From: Chloroflexota bacterium
GTDB taxonomy: Bacteria > Chloroflexota > Dehalococcoidia > Lucifugimonadales > JADFKI01
DNA length: 21,473 nucleotides
Assembly (NCBI GenBank): GCA_024648655.1
Contig: JAGGDZ010000424.1
Span: 1 to 21,473, forward strand
Direction of reading: 5' to 3'
The position numbers and the translations under genes were made by a program. Of this stretch, positions 1 through 7,135 are shown one piece after another. A model generated the notes under the pieces. That model was given only the letters and a program-made list of their open reading frames with translations. It was not told where the DNA came from and did no database searches. How positions within the stretch are numbered: position 1 is the first letter of the stretch; each line of letters opens with the position of its first letter.

Positions 1-173
1 AACGCTAACGTGATGACACCGAACATCTTCAGCGATGCGCCCAGATCCCCTCTCAGCGACCACGCCTCATCAATCGTGAAAAAGAAGGCTAGGTAGATAA
101 CGAGGTTCTTGTACCATTGATTTGGACGCGCACTTACGAGCAATGCCTTTGCAATGCCGGCCGGATCGTTCAT
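1..173 (-). CDS. UbiA-family prenyltransferase, probably decaprenyl-phosphate phosphoribosyltransferase (5' part only)
   Basis: The minus strand is open from an ATG at 173 to the window edge (57 codons). The visible N-terminus reads MNDPAGIAKALLVSARPNQW, then YKNLVIYLAFFFT. An RP-x-QW-x-KN-hydrophobic pattern just before the first membrane helix is typical of the UbiA-superfamily enzymes that put phosphoribose on decaprenyl phosphate for cell-envelope arabinan synthesis. The Asp-rich catalytic motifs would lie outside the window, so the exact substrate is inferred. I chose the ATG at 173 because GGAG precedes it by 8 nt and the promoter at 210-239 leaves it a leader of about 30 nt. An in-frame ATG at 200 would be almost leaderless and has no ribosome binding site. 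The gene is divergent from groES. Confidence 0.6.
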   Translation of the reverse strand, partial: MNDPAGIAKALLVSARPNQWYKNLVIYLAFFFTIDEAWSLRGDLGASLKMFGVITLA

Positions 174-202
174 GCCGTGCGCTCCGCTTGATAGTCTCAT
201 TG

Positions 203-214
203 AATGATAATCAT
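203..214. promoter_or_regulatory. Fur-box-like palindrome over the -10
   Basis: AATGATAATCAT contains a perfect 5-bp inverted repeat around a central A and matches the 12-bp core of the classical 19-bp Fur box. The outer flanks do not match. It covers the -10 of the minus-strand promoter, where a repressor would act. It may also be chance in an AT-rich patch. Confidence 0.3.
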
Positions 215-239
215 ATGAACTGCCTTTAGCCGTGGTCAA
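210..239 (-). promoter_or_regulatory. Promoter of the UbiA-family gene
   Basis: On the minus strand TTGACC (239-234) and TATGAT (215-210) are separated by 18 bp, a good sigma-70-type match. The predicted start of transcription is near 203. The -10 overlaps the palindrome ATGAT-A-ATCAT at 204-214. Confidence 0.55.
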
Positions 240-281
240 GATGTCAGAACTGAGCAATTACCTGAATTCGGTCTGGAATCC

Positions 282-330
282 AAGGTTGGCATTGAAGGTT
301 GGCGAAGGTTGGCATTGAAGGTTGGCATTG
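282..330. repeat. Four tandem copies of AAGGTTGGCATTG
   Basis: Units lie at 282-294, 295-304 (shortened to AAGGTTGGCG), 305-317 and 318-330. The three full units are identical. The array sits in the divergent intergenic region, about 70 bp upstream of the groES -35. Identical copies suggest recent slippage or a repeated protein-binding site. Confidence 0.85.
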
Positions 331-398
331 TCCGAATGCCATAGGATTTTCAGGATTATCCATACGCGCCGAATTTATGCGGTGCATCGGTTAATCTG

Positions 399-428
399 TT
401 GACAAAGCGTTTGCGCCTTCGATATATT
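399..428 (+). promoter_or_regulatory. groESL promoter
   Basis: TTGACA (399-404) and TATATT (423-428) are spaced 18 bp apart, giving an expected start of transcription near 435. The start falls inside the inverted repeat at 430-460, the usual position of HrcA control. The leader to groES is about 125 nt. Confidence 0.75.
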
Positions 429-429
429 G

Positions 430-460
430 ATTTAGCAGACTGATGACTTGTCTGCTAAAT
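430..460. promoter_or_regulatory. CIRCE-type operator (variant)
   Basis: TTAGCAGAC (432-440), a 9-nt spacer and GTCTGCTAA (450-458) form a perfect 9-9-9 inverted repeat that extends to 11-bp arms. The canonical CIRCE is TTAGCACTC-N9-GAGTGCTAA, so geometry and the TTAGCA half are kept while the inner three bases differ (GAC for CTC). Its place at the groESL transcription start argues for an HrcA-type heat-shock repressor. Confidence 0.75.
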
Positions 461-560
461 GGCGTCCTGGCAACCTACGGAGTGTTTCGGGCGCGTGTTT
501 TTGTGAATTGGTAACGGAAAATATAAGGAAGCATCACGAACACAGGAGGTTTAGACGATA

Positions 561-866
561 ATGGCGACAGCAACCCAGACGACTTTCAAGCCGCTTGGCA
601 ACCGCGTGGTTGTAAGGCCCTCTGATGCTGAAGAGCAGATGAGCGCGGGCGGCATCTATATCCCCGACACCGCTAAGGAAAAGCCACAGGAAGGCGAAGT
701 TGTCGCGGTCGGCCCCGGCAGGCTTACCGATGACGGCAGCCGTGTGCCGATGGAGTTGGCAGTTGGCGACACCGTTGTGTACTCAAAGTACGCCGGCACG
801 GAATACAAGGAAGGCGACGAAGAGTATCTCGTCCTCCGAGAGGATGACATTCTATTCAAGAAGTAA
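561..866 (+). CDS. groES: Co-chaperonin GroES
   Basis: This 101-residue protein is the heptameric lid of the GroEL folding chamber in the cytoplasm. The family core is clear: FKPLGNRVVVRP near residue 9, the mobile-loop region GGIYIPDTAKEKPQEGEVVAVGPG around residues 30-54, and GDTVVYSKYAGTEY before a C-terminal EYLVLREDDIL. Length is normal with a short N-terminal extension (MATATQTT). The ATG at 561 follows AGGAGGT at 544-550 with 10 nt spacing. groEL begins 43 nt downstream, so the two form one heat-shock operon from the CIRCE-bearing promoter. Confidence 0.97.
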   Translation: MATATQTTFKPLGNRVVVRPSDAEEQMSAGGIYIPDTAKEKPQEGEVVAVGPGRLTDDGSRVPMELAVGDTVVYSKYAGTEYKEGDEEYLVLREDDILFKK

Positions 867-909
867 ATTTCGACAGGCGCGATAGCAATTTTCATAGGAG
901 GATTATTAT

Positions 910-2520
910 ATGCCCAAGCAGCTCACATTCAGTGAGGAAGCTCGCGCAGCAATGAAGCGCGGCATTGATCAGATGGCAAGCACCGTAGGCGTAACACTTG
1001 GACCACGCGGGCGCAACGTCGTTCTCGACAAGAAGTTCGGTCCGCCGCAGGTGTGCAGCGACGGAGTAACCATCGCCAAGGAAATCGAGCTTGAAGACCC
1101 ATTCGAGAACATGGGCGCACAGCTTCTCAAGGAAGCCGCCAGCAAGACCAACGACGTTGCGGGCGACGGCACCACCACCGCTACCGTTCTAGCACAAGCA
1201 ATCATCCATGAGGGATTCAAGAACATCGCCGCCGGCGCCAACCCTATGGCATTGAAGCGCGGTATTGAGAAGGGCGTTGTCGCACTCCGAGACCAGGTTG
1301 GCAGCATGTCCACTCCGGTCGAGGGCAAGACGCAGATTGCTCAGGTCGCATCCCTCTCTGCCCATGACGATGAGATGGGCGGCCTCATCGCCGACGTGAT
1401 GGAGCGGGTTGGCAAGGACGGCGTTATCACGGTTGACGAGTCCAAGGGCTTGAACTTCGAGCAGGAGTTCGTCGAGGGCATGCAGATTGACCGCGGCTAC
1501 ATCTCCCCTTACTTCATAACCGACCAGGACAAGATGGAGTCCTCCATCGACGATCCCTACATCCTAATTACCGACAAGAAAGTCTCAGCAGTAGCCGACG
1601 TCCTCCCCGCGCTGGAGAAGATTCTCCAGGTGAGCAAGAACCTCGTTATCATCTCCGAAGACATCGAAGGTGAGGCGCTCGCAACTCTGGTCGTCAACAG
1701 GCTGCGCGGCACGCTCAACTGCCTAGCCGTCAAGGCGCCCGGCTTCGGCGACAGGCGCAAGGCGATGCTCGAAGACATGGCAATCCTCACGGGGGGCCAG
1801 GTCATCAGTGAAGAGGTCGGCAGAAAGCTGGACTCAGTAGTAGTTGAGGATCTCGGCAGGGCGCGGCGCGTGGTAGCCACAAAGGAAGAGACCATCTTCG
1901 TGGACGGCGCAGGCTCCGACGACGGCATCACGGGCCGCATCAACCAGATTAAGGCTCAAATTGACGAGACGACCTCAGACTTCGACCGCGAGAAGCTGCA
2001 AGAGCGACTCGCAAAGCTCTCCGGCGGCGTTGCCATCATCAAGGTTGGCGCGGCAACCGAAGTTGAGCTTCGTGAGAAAAAGCAACGCGTAGAGGATGCT
2101 CTGTCAGCAACGCGCGCGGCAGTGGAAGAGGGTATCGTCCCCGGCGGCGGACTGGCGCTCATTCGCGCCCGCGACGCCCTTGCAGGCGTTCAGCTCTCCG
2201 GAGATGAGGCGACCGGCGTATCGATTCTGCAAAAGGCGCTTGAGCAGCCCCTGAAGCTCATCTCCGAGAACACCGGGGTTTCCGGTGAGGTCATCCTCTC
2301 CGAGAGCATCAAGGCGGAAGGCGACTGGGGCTATGACGCAGAGGTCGGCGAATTCGGCCATCTGCTGGAGCGTGGTATTATGGATCCGGCGAAGGTTACG
2401 CGCGCAGCTATCGAGAATGCTGCCAGTGTCGCCTCCATGGTGCTCACCACCGAATCTCTGATTACCGATGTTCCGGAAGAGACGCCCGCTGCCCCCGCGA
2501 TGCCTCCGATGGACTACTAG
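910..2520 (+). CDS. groEL: Chaperonin GroEL (60 kDa)
   Basis: This 536-residue chaperonin forms the ATP-driven double-ring folding chamber that works with GroES. Diagnostic sequences are present throughout: VGVTLGPRGRNVVLDKKFG near residue 26, the nucleotide-binding GDGTTTATVLAQ around residue 85, the apical KAPGFGDRRKAMLEDMAILTG, and RVEDALSATRAAVEEGIVPG, which carries the equatorial Asp used in ATP hydrolysis. The C-terminus ends in PAMPPMDY and lacks the usual GGM repeat tail, as in several GroEL subfamilies. AGGAGG at 896-901 lies 8 nt before the ATG. A strong hairpin terminator follows at 2557-2594. This is a full-length, apparently functional gene. Confidence 0.98.
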   Translation: MPKQLTFSEEARAAMKRGIDQMASTVGVTLGPRGRNVVLDKKFGPPQVCSDGVTIAKEIELEDPFENMGAQLLKEAASKTNDVAGDGTTTATVLAQAIIHEGFKNIAAGANPMALKRGIEKGVVALRDQVGSMSTPVEGKTQIAQVASLSAHDDEMGGLIADVMERVGKDGVITVDESKGLNFEQEFVEGMQIDRGYISPYFITDQDKMESSIDDPYILITDKKVSAVADVLPALEKILQVSKNLVIISEDIEGEALATLVVNRLRGTLNCLAVKAPGFGDRRKAMLEDMAILTGGQVISEEVGRKLDSVVVEDLGRARRVVATKEETIFVDGAGSDDGITGRINQIKAQIDETTSDFDREKLQERLAKLSGGVAIIKVGAATEVELREKKQRVEDALSATRAAVEEGIVPGGGLALIRARDALAGVQLSGDEATGVSILQKALEQPLKLISENTGVSGEVILSESIKAEGDWGYDAEVGEFGHLLERGIMDPAKVTRAAIENAASVASMVLTTESLITDVPEETPAAPAMPPMDY

Positions 2521-2556
2521 ACCGTAGCAACACAGCGTAGTTCTAAGTTAATAATC

Positions 2557-2594
2557 AAGTGCCCCGGATAGTAATGTCCGGGGCACTTCTTTTG
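2557..2594 (+). terminator. Rho-independent terminator of groESL
   Basis: A perfect 12-bp stem, AAGTGCCCCGGA (2557-2568) with TCCGGGGCACTT (2577-2588), has an 8-nt loop and is followed by a T-rich stretch. It lies 37 nt after the groEL stop and separates groESL from dnaE. Confidence 0.9.
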
Positions 2595-2666
2595 GTTTCT
2601 ATTTATGAAATCACAAGGAAAGCGCCATGGTTTTTGAACAAAGTTCAGTCGGCACCGTACTAGCGG

Positions 2667-2675
2667 TGTTATAAT
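2667..2675 (+). promoter_or_regulatory. Extended -10 promoter of dnaE
   Basis: TGTTATAAT gives a TG at 2667-2668 and a consensus TATAAT at 2670-2675. No good -35 lies at normal distance (TTCAGT at 2644-2649 would need 20 bp), which fits an extended -10 promoter. Transcription would start near 2682, so a TTG at 2675 cannot be the translation start. Confidence 0.65.
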
Positions 2676-2716
2676 TGCCGCAGCACAAAGGGATCGTAAA
2701 TGGAGGTCCAGCCAGC

Positions 2717-5700
2717 TTGTTCACTCATCTCCATGTCCACACCGAATTCAGTATGCTCGACGGCCTGAGCAGGCTTGAGGATTTGGTCGTCCGCAACAAA
2801 AAACTCGGCATGGATAGTCTCGCCATCACGGATCACGGCGGCATGTATGGCGCGATCGACTTCTATCAGATTGCCAAAAAGCACGGCGTCAAGCCAATTA
2901 TCGGCTGCGAGATGTACGTCGCTCCGGACAGCCGACACGAACGCAGTTCCAACAATAAGTCCCCCTACCACATGACCGTGCTTTCGCAGGACGAGCGTGG
3001 TTATGACAACCTGGTCAAGTTGGTTTCCAAGGCGAATCTCGAAGGCTTTTACTACAAGCCGCGCATCGACCGCGAGATTCTGGAGCAGCACAGCGAGGGT
3101 CTGATAGTCCTTTCGGGCTGCCCAAGTGGTGAAATACCGCGCGCGATCATGCAGGGTGATATGGACAAGGCTCGCGATGCAGCGGCGTGGTACAAAGAAC
3201 TTCTTGACGGCCGATACTTCCTGGAGTTGATGAGTCATGGCGATGTGCCGGAATTGCCTCAGATCAATCAAGGCCTGATGGAACTGCATAGTCAGCTTGA
3301 TATTCCTGTGGTTGCTACCAACGATTCACACTACACCGAGAAGGAACACGCCTCCCTACAGGATATTCTCATTTGTGTTCAGACGAACACGAACATTGAG
3401 GATGAGGGACGATTGAGGATGATGGAGGACTCATACTACCTTCGCAGTCCGCAGGAGATGGCGGCGCTCTGGGCGGAAGTGCCGGACGCTATAACCAATA
3501 CGCAGCGTATCGCCGAGATGTGCAACCTCAAACTGGACTTCTCACGCATGCGTCTGCCTGAGTACCCTGTGCCTGACGGTATCACGGCTGACGAATATCT
3601 GGCGCAGATATGTTACGAGGAATTGACCAAGCGCATTCCGAACGCGGGAGAATCGGAGCGAGCTCGTCTCGCCTATGAACTGGACGTCATTCGCCAGACG
3701 CAGTTCCCGGACTATTTCCTCGTTGTCTGGGACATCGCCAAGTTCGTCCATGAGCGCGACATATTCTTCGCAGTGCGTGGCAGCGCCGCTGCAAGCCTCG
3801 TCCTATACTGCCTAGGGGTGACGGATGTTAACCCACTGCCGTACAGTCTCGTCTTCGAGCGCTTTCTGAATGTCGAGCGCAAGGAGATGCCGGACATAGA
3901 CATGGACTTTCAGGATGACCGTCGCGAGGAGGTCATCAACTATGTTGTCGATAAGTACGGCAGGGAGCATGTCGCGCAGATAATCACCTTCGGCACATTT
4001 GGCGCGAAGGCGGCGATCCGCGATGTTGGGCGCGCCCTTGCTATGCCCTATGGAGATGTTGACCGAGTGGCGCGCTTAGTGCCCAATCGCCTTAACATTA
4101 CTTTGGAGGACGCGCTCGAGCAGAGTCCGGAGATGAAGGAAATCTACGATGCCGATGAGGGCGTAGCAAAGCTAGTTGATACTGCCATGGGGTTGGAAGG
4201 GTTGACACGCCACACCAGCACCCACGCCGCTGCCGTCGTTATTTCTCAAGAACCACTTGACGACATCGTGCCACTCCAGCGTCCGACGCGCAGCACAGAT
4301 GACGGAACCGGCGTTGCAATGACTCAGTATGCCATGGATCCTTGTGCCGAACTTGGACTGCTGAAGATGGACTTCTTGGGACTTGCCAATCTGTCCATTC
4401 TGGCAAGGGCGCGCGACCTGATTGCCGAAACGCAGGGACACCATTTCGGGCTGACCGACATTCCACTGGATGACGGCAACACCTTCGACCTACTGTCACG
4501 AGGAGACACCGTCGGTGTGTTCCAACTCGAAGGCGCGGGTATGACTCGCTACATCAAAGAACTTAAGCCCAACGCCCTGAGCGATGTTGCCGCTATGATT
4601 GCGCTCTATCGACCGGGTCCAATGGAGCATATTTCTACATTTATCGACTCAAAGCATGGGCGCGTAGCCCCACACTATCCCCACCCGGCGCTCGAGGACA
4701 TCCTAGAAGAAACCTATGGAGTTATCGTATATCAAGACCAGGTGCTCCAGATCGCACGGACTTTCGCTGGATACTCTCTGGGGCAGGCGGATATTGTACG
4801 TAAGGCGATGGGCAAGAAAATCCCCGAAATCATGGCTGAGGAAAAGCAGAACTTCCTTGAGGGCGCCCTAGCCCAGGGTTATACGCAGCAGATGGCGGAA
4901 CAGATTTTCGCGCTCATTGAGCCGTTTGCCGGCTACGCATTCAACAAGGCTCACAGCGTCAGTTACGGTCTGATCTCGTACTGGACCGCATATCTCAAAG
5001 CCAACTTCCCTGTGGAGTACATGGTCGCGTTGCTGAACGCATACAAGGATAACACCGATAGAGTAGCCGGAGCCATCGCGGAGTGCCGCAGGATGGACAT
5101 TCCGGTCTTGTCGCCGAGCATCAATAGAAGCGAGGTGGACTTTTCCATAGATTCTTCGGGGGAAGGCGGCAGTGCAATTCGCTTTGGTCTGTCCGCAATC
5201 AAAAATGTCGGCGAGACGGCCGTGGCGCCCCTTGTCCGACAACGCTTGGAGTGCGGCGGATTCCGGTCCATCGAGCATTTATGTCAGAATGCGGACCTCG
5301 GTGGTGTTGGGAAAAAGGCGCTGGAAAGCCTCATCAGGGCAGGGGCTCTTGATGACTTCGGTGATCGGTCAGGAATGCTGGAAGTGATCGACCGCATCAT
5401 TTCACTCGCGCAGAGCGAGGCACATCTGCGTAACTCTCAGCAGACATCCATGTTCGACATGATGGGAGACTCGGTGCCCGCTGAACTGGCAAGCATCGAA
5501 ATTCCCGATATGAACACATCGGACGCCGAAAAGAGTCAGTGGGAGCAGGAACTACTTGGCGTATCTACATCCAACAATGCATTACTCGCCCTACTCGCGC
5601 GCAGCCGTGAAGCTAACGATATAGTTATGCTGAAGGACTTACATGCCGACATGGTGGGAAAGCGCGTCAAAGTAACCGGCATAGTCTCCGACGTGACCCG

Positions 5701-6613
5701 TCGCTATACACGTGATCAGAAGCCATTTGCCATAGCCACACTGTTCCTAATGGATGGCTCATTGGAGGTTTTCATCTGGGACGAGAAATTGCAGGAAACC
5801 GACTCGCTCTGGGAGGATGGCAAACTGGTTGCGGTAACAGGCAACGTGCGCCAGCGGGACGATGACCTAAGCCTTAGCTGCCTGGAAGTTCAGGAGGTCG
5901 TACTATCTGCTGATGCCGCCTCGACTCGGAATGGCGCGAACGGCACGCTCGATTTTCAAGGCTACGATGATGCCGTAGTCTCTCCGGTAAATGGCAAGGC
6001 ATCTTATCAGAGAGAAACTGCGCTATCTGAGAGCAAGGCGGAGGTCTCCTCCGCGGACTTGAACACCGGCGCCGTCGTAGCCGAAACTTCCAGCGCATAT
6101 ACTGGAGATGCGCCTGCCGACCAAAGTGACGTCCCGCCGTCGCATGAGCCGGTTGAATACTCAATCTCAACGGATACCGATGAAAATGATGACGCTGAAG
6201 AGGACTCCAACTTGCAGGAAAACAAGCCGACCGAATCTGAAATCCCGAAGTCGCCCGTCAACGGTGTGAATGGGAATACCCAGCGGAATGGTAGTGGGAT
6301 AAATGCGCTTCCATCCAGTCCTGTTAACAGTAATGCGGTGGCGCGCACGGAAGAGACTCAACGCCTATTGTTGCGCCTGACAGAAGGCGACCCGGAGCAC
6401 GACAAGCGAATGCTCTACGATTTGAGAAGCGTTTTGATGGACTTCCGAGGCGAATCTGAAGTTACACTGGAAATTAGTACCGCGGGGCATATTGTCGAAA
6501 TGGAATGGCCCGCAGTGCGCGTTTTTATAGGCGATGAACTCCTCTACCGCCTTAACAGCGAAGTGCTAGGAGCGTCCGGAGAGGCGTGTCTGGTACCGGC
6601 AGCAGCGCAATAG
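2717..6613 (+). CDS. dnaE: DNA polymerase III alpha subunit (DnaE1 type)
   Basis: This is the replicative polymerase. A PHP domain comes first, with HLHVHTEFS at the N-terminus and all nine metal ligands in place (H6, H8, D15, H40, E65, H85, C135, D203, H205). The palm follows, with PDIDMDF (D393 and D395). GVFQLEGAGMTRY, LYRPGPM and the fingers/HhH region ending in YMVALLN follow. An OB fold (VKVTGIVSDVTRR) lies around residues 980-1060. About 145 low-complexity residues rich in S, T, N, D and E come next, then a C-terminal domain of about 90 residues. I place the start at TTG 2717: GGAGG at 2702-2706 precedes it by 10 nt, and the protein then begins MFTHLHVHTEF as in other DnaE proteins. 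An in-frame TTG at 2675 lies inside the promoter. Length is 1298 residues. It converges on ogt with 15 nt between. Confidence 0.97.
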   Translation: MFTHLHVHTEFSMLDGLSRLEDLVVRNKKLGMDSLAITDHGGMYGAIDFYQIAKKHGVKPIIGCEMYVAPDSRHERSSNNKSPYHMTVLSQDERGYDNLVKLVSKANLEGFYYKPRIDREILEQHSEGLIVLSGCPSGEIPRAIMQGDMDKARDAAAWYKELLDGRYFLELMSHGDVPELPQINQGLMELHSQLDIPVVATNDSHYTEKEHASLQDILICVQTNTNIEDEGRLRMMEDSYYLRSPQEMAALWAEVPDAITNTQRIAEMCNLKLDFSRMRLPEYPVPDGITADEYLAQICYEELTKRIPNAGESERARLAYELDVIRQTQFPDYFLVVWDIAKFVHERDIFFAVRGSAAASLVLYCLGVTDVNPLPYSLVFERFLNVERKEMPDIDMDFQDDRREEVINYVVDKYGREHVAQIITFGTFGAKAAIRDVGRALAMPYGDVDRVARLVPNRLNITLEDALEQSPEMKEIYDADEGVAKLVDTAMGLEGLTRHTSTHAAAVVISQEPLDDIVPLQRPTRSTDDGTGVAMTQYAMDPCAELGLLKMDFLGLANLSILARARDLIAETQGHHFGLTDIPLDDGNTFDLLSRGDTVGVFQLEGAGMTRYIKELKPNALSDVAAMIALYRPGPMEHISTFIDSKHGRVAPHYPHPALEDILEETYGVIVYQDQVLQIARTFAGYSLGQADIVRKAMGKKIPEIMAEEKQNFLEGALAQGYTQQMAEQIFALIEPFAGYAFNKAHSVSYGLISYWTAYLKANFPVEYMVALLNAYKDNTDRVAGAIAECRRMDIPVLSPSINRSEVDFSIDSSGEGGSAIRFGLSAIKNVGETAVAPLVRQRLECGGFRSIEHLCQNADLGGVGKKALESLIRAGALDDFGDRSGMLEVIDRIISLAQSEAHLRNSQQTSMFDMMGDSVPAELASIEIPDMNTSDAEKSQWEQELLGVSTSNNALLALLARSREANDIVMLKDLHADMVGKRVKVTGIVSDVTRRYTRDQKPFAIATLFLMDGSLEVFIWDEKLQETDSLWEDGKLVAVTGNVRQRDDDLSLSCLEVQEVVLSADAASTRNGANGTLDFQGYDDAVVSPVNGKASYQRETALSESKAEVSSADLNTGAVVAETSSAYTGDAPADQSDVPPSHEPVEYSISTDTDENDDAEEDSNLQENKPTESEIPKSPVNGVNGNTQRNGSGINALPSSPVNSNAVARTEETQRLLLRLTEGDPEHDKRMLYDLRSVLMDFRGESEVTLEISTAGHIVEMEWPAVRVFIGDELLYRLNSEVLGASGEACLVPAAAQ

Positions 6614-6628
6614 TCCTTTGGAGCGCGC

Positions 6629-7135
6629 CTATTTCTCCAGGTCGATTAGACGCTGCTTCAGGTCAAGCCGCTCTCGTCCCTTGCCGAACCCTCTCAGGCT
6701 GCCATCGCTCGCTATAACCCTATGGCATGGAATGATGATTGCCAAGCGATTTCTCGCCATTGCCTGCCCTGCCGCTCTGGGCGCCAACGCGTTGCCTGCC
6801 CGTTCCGCCAGCCACTTGTAGGTGCGCGTTTCGCCCTTGGGGATGGTGCGGCAAGCCTGCCACGCTGCCTGATGGAATGGCGAGGCGTCCTCCACGTCGA
6901 TAGGCTCATCCGAGAAGTTCACCTCTTCGCCCTCGAAATAAAGCACAAGCTTTTCCTTGATGCGCGCAAAGCGGGCTGGTGAGGGCGCGGCGTCAGCAAT
7001 CGCGCTGCCCAGCTGCTCAATGCAGTCTTCAGGATATGCCTGTGGCAACGTACTGCGCTGCAAGCCTTTATCTGATGCTACTAGGCCCATCCATCCCGCC
7101 GGTGTCTCAAATACGTCATAGTATGTCTTCGTCAT
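6629..7135 (-). CDS. ogt: Methylated-DNA--protein-cysteine methyltransferase (O6-alkylguanine repair)
   Basis: This 168-residue suicide enzyme moves alkyl groups from O6-guanine to its own cysteine. The active site IIPCHRVIASDGSL is intact (C137), so it is a true methyltransferase and not a Trp-type alkyltransferase-like protein. PFHQAAWQACRTIPKGETRTY is the helix-turn-helix lead-in that binds DNA, and GFGKGRERLDLKQRLIDLE is the usual C-terminus. The start is the ATG at 7135, preceded by GGAGG (7149-7145) at 9 nt. It overlaps the stop of the upstream transglutaminase gene in an ATGA, so it is translationally coupled and last in the moxR operon. Longer in-frame starts upstream would run deep into that gene and were rejected. 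Confidence 0.93.
   Translation of the reverse strand: MTKTYYDVFETPAGWMGLVASDKGLQRSTLPQAYPEDCIEQLGSAIADAAPSPARFARIKEKLVLYFEGEEVNFSDEPIDVEDASPFHQAAWQACRTIPKGETRTYKWLAERAGNALAPRAAGQAMARNRLAIIIPCHRVIASDGSLRGFGKGRERLDLKQRLIDLEK

Noticed and set aside
282..330. CRISPR array
   Set aside because: Units are directly adjacent 13-mers without spacers, so this is a tandem repeat.
2669..3289. Minus-strand open frame of 206 codons over the 5' end of dnaE
   Set aside because: Antisense to the conserved PHP domain; no ribosome binding site or family match.
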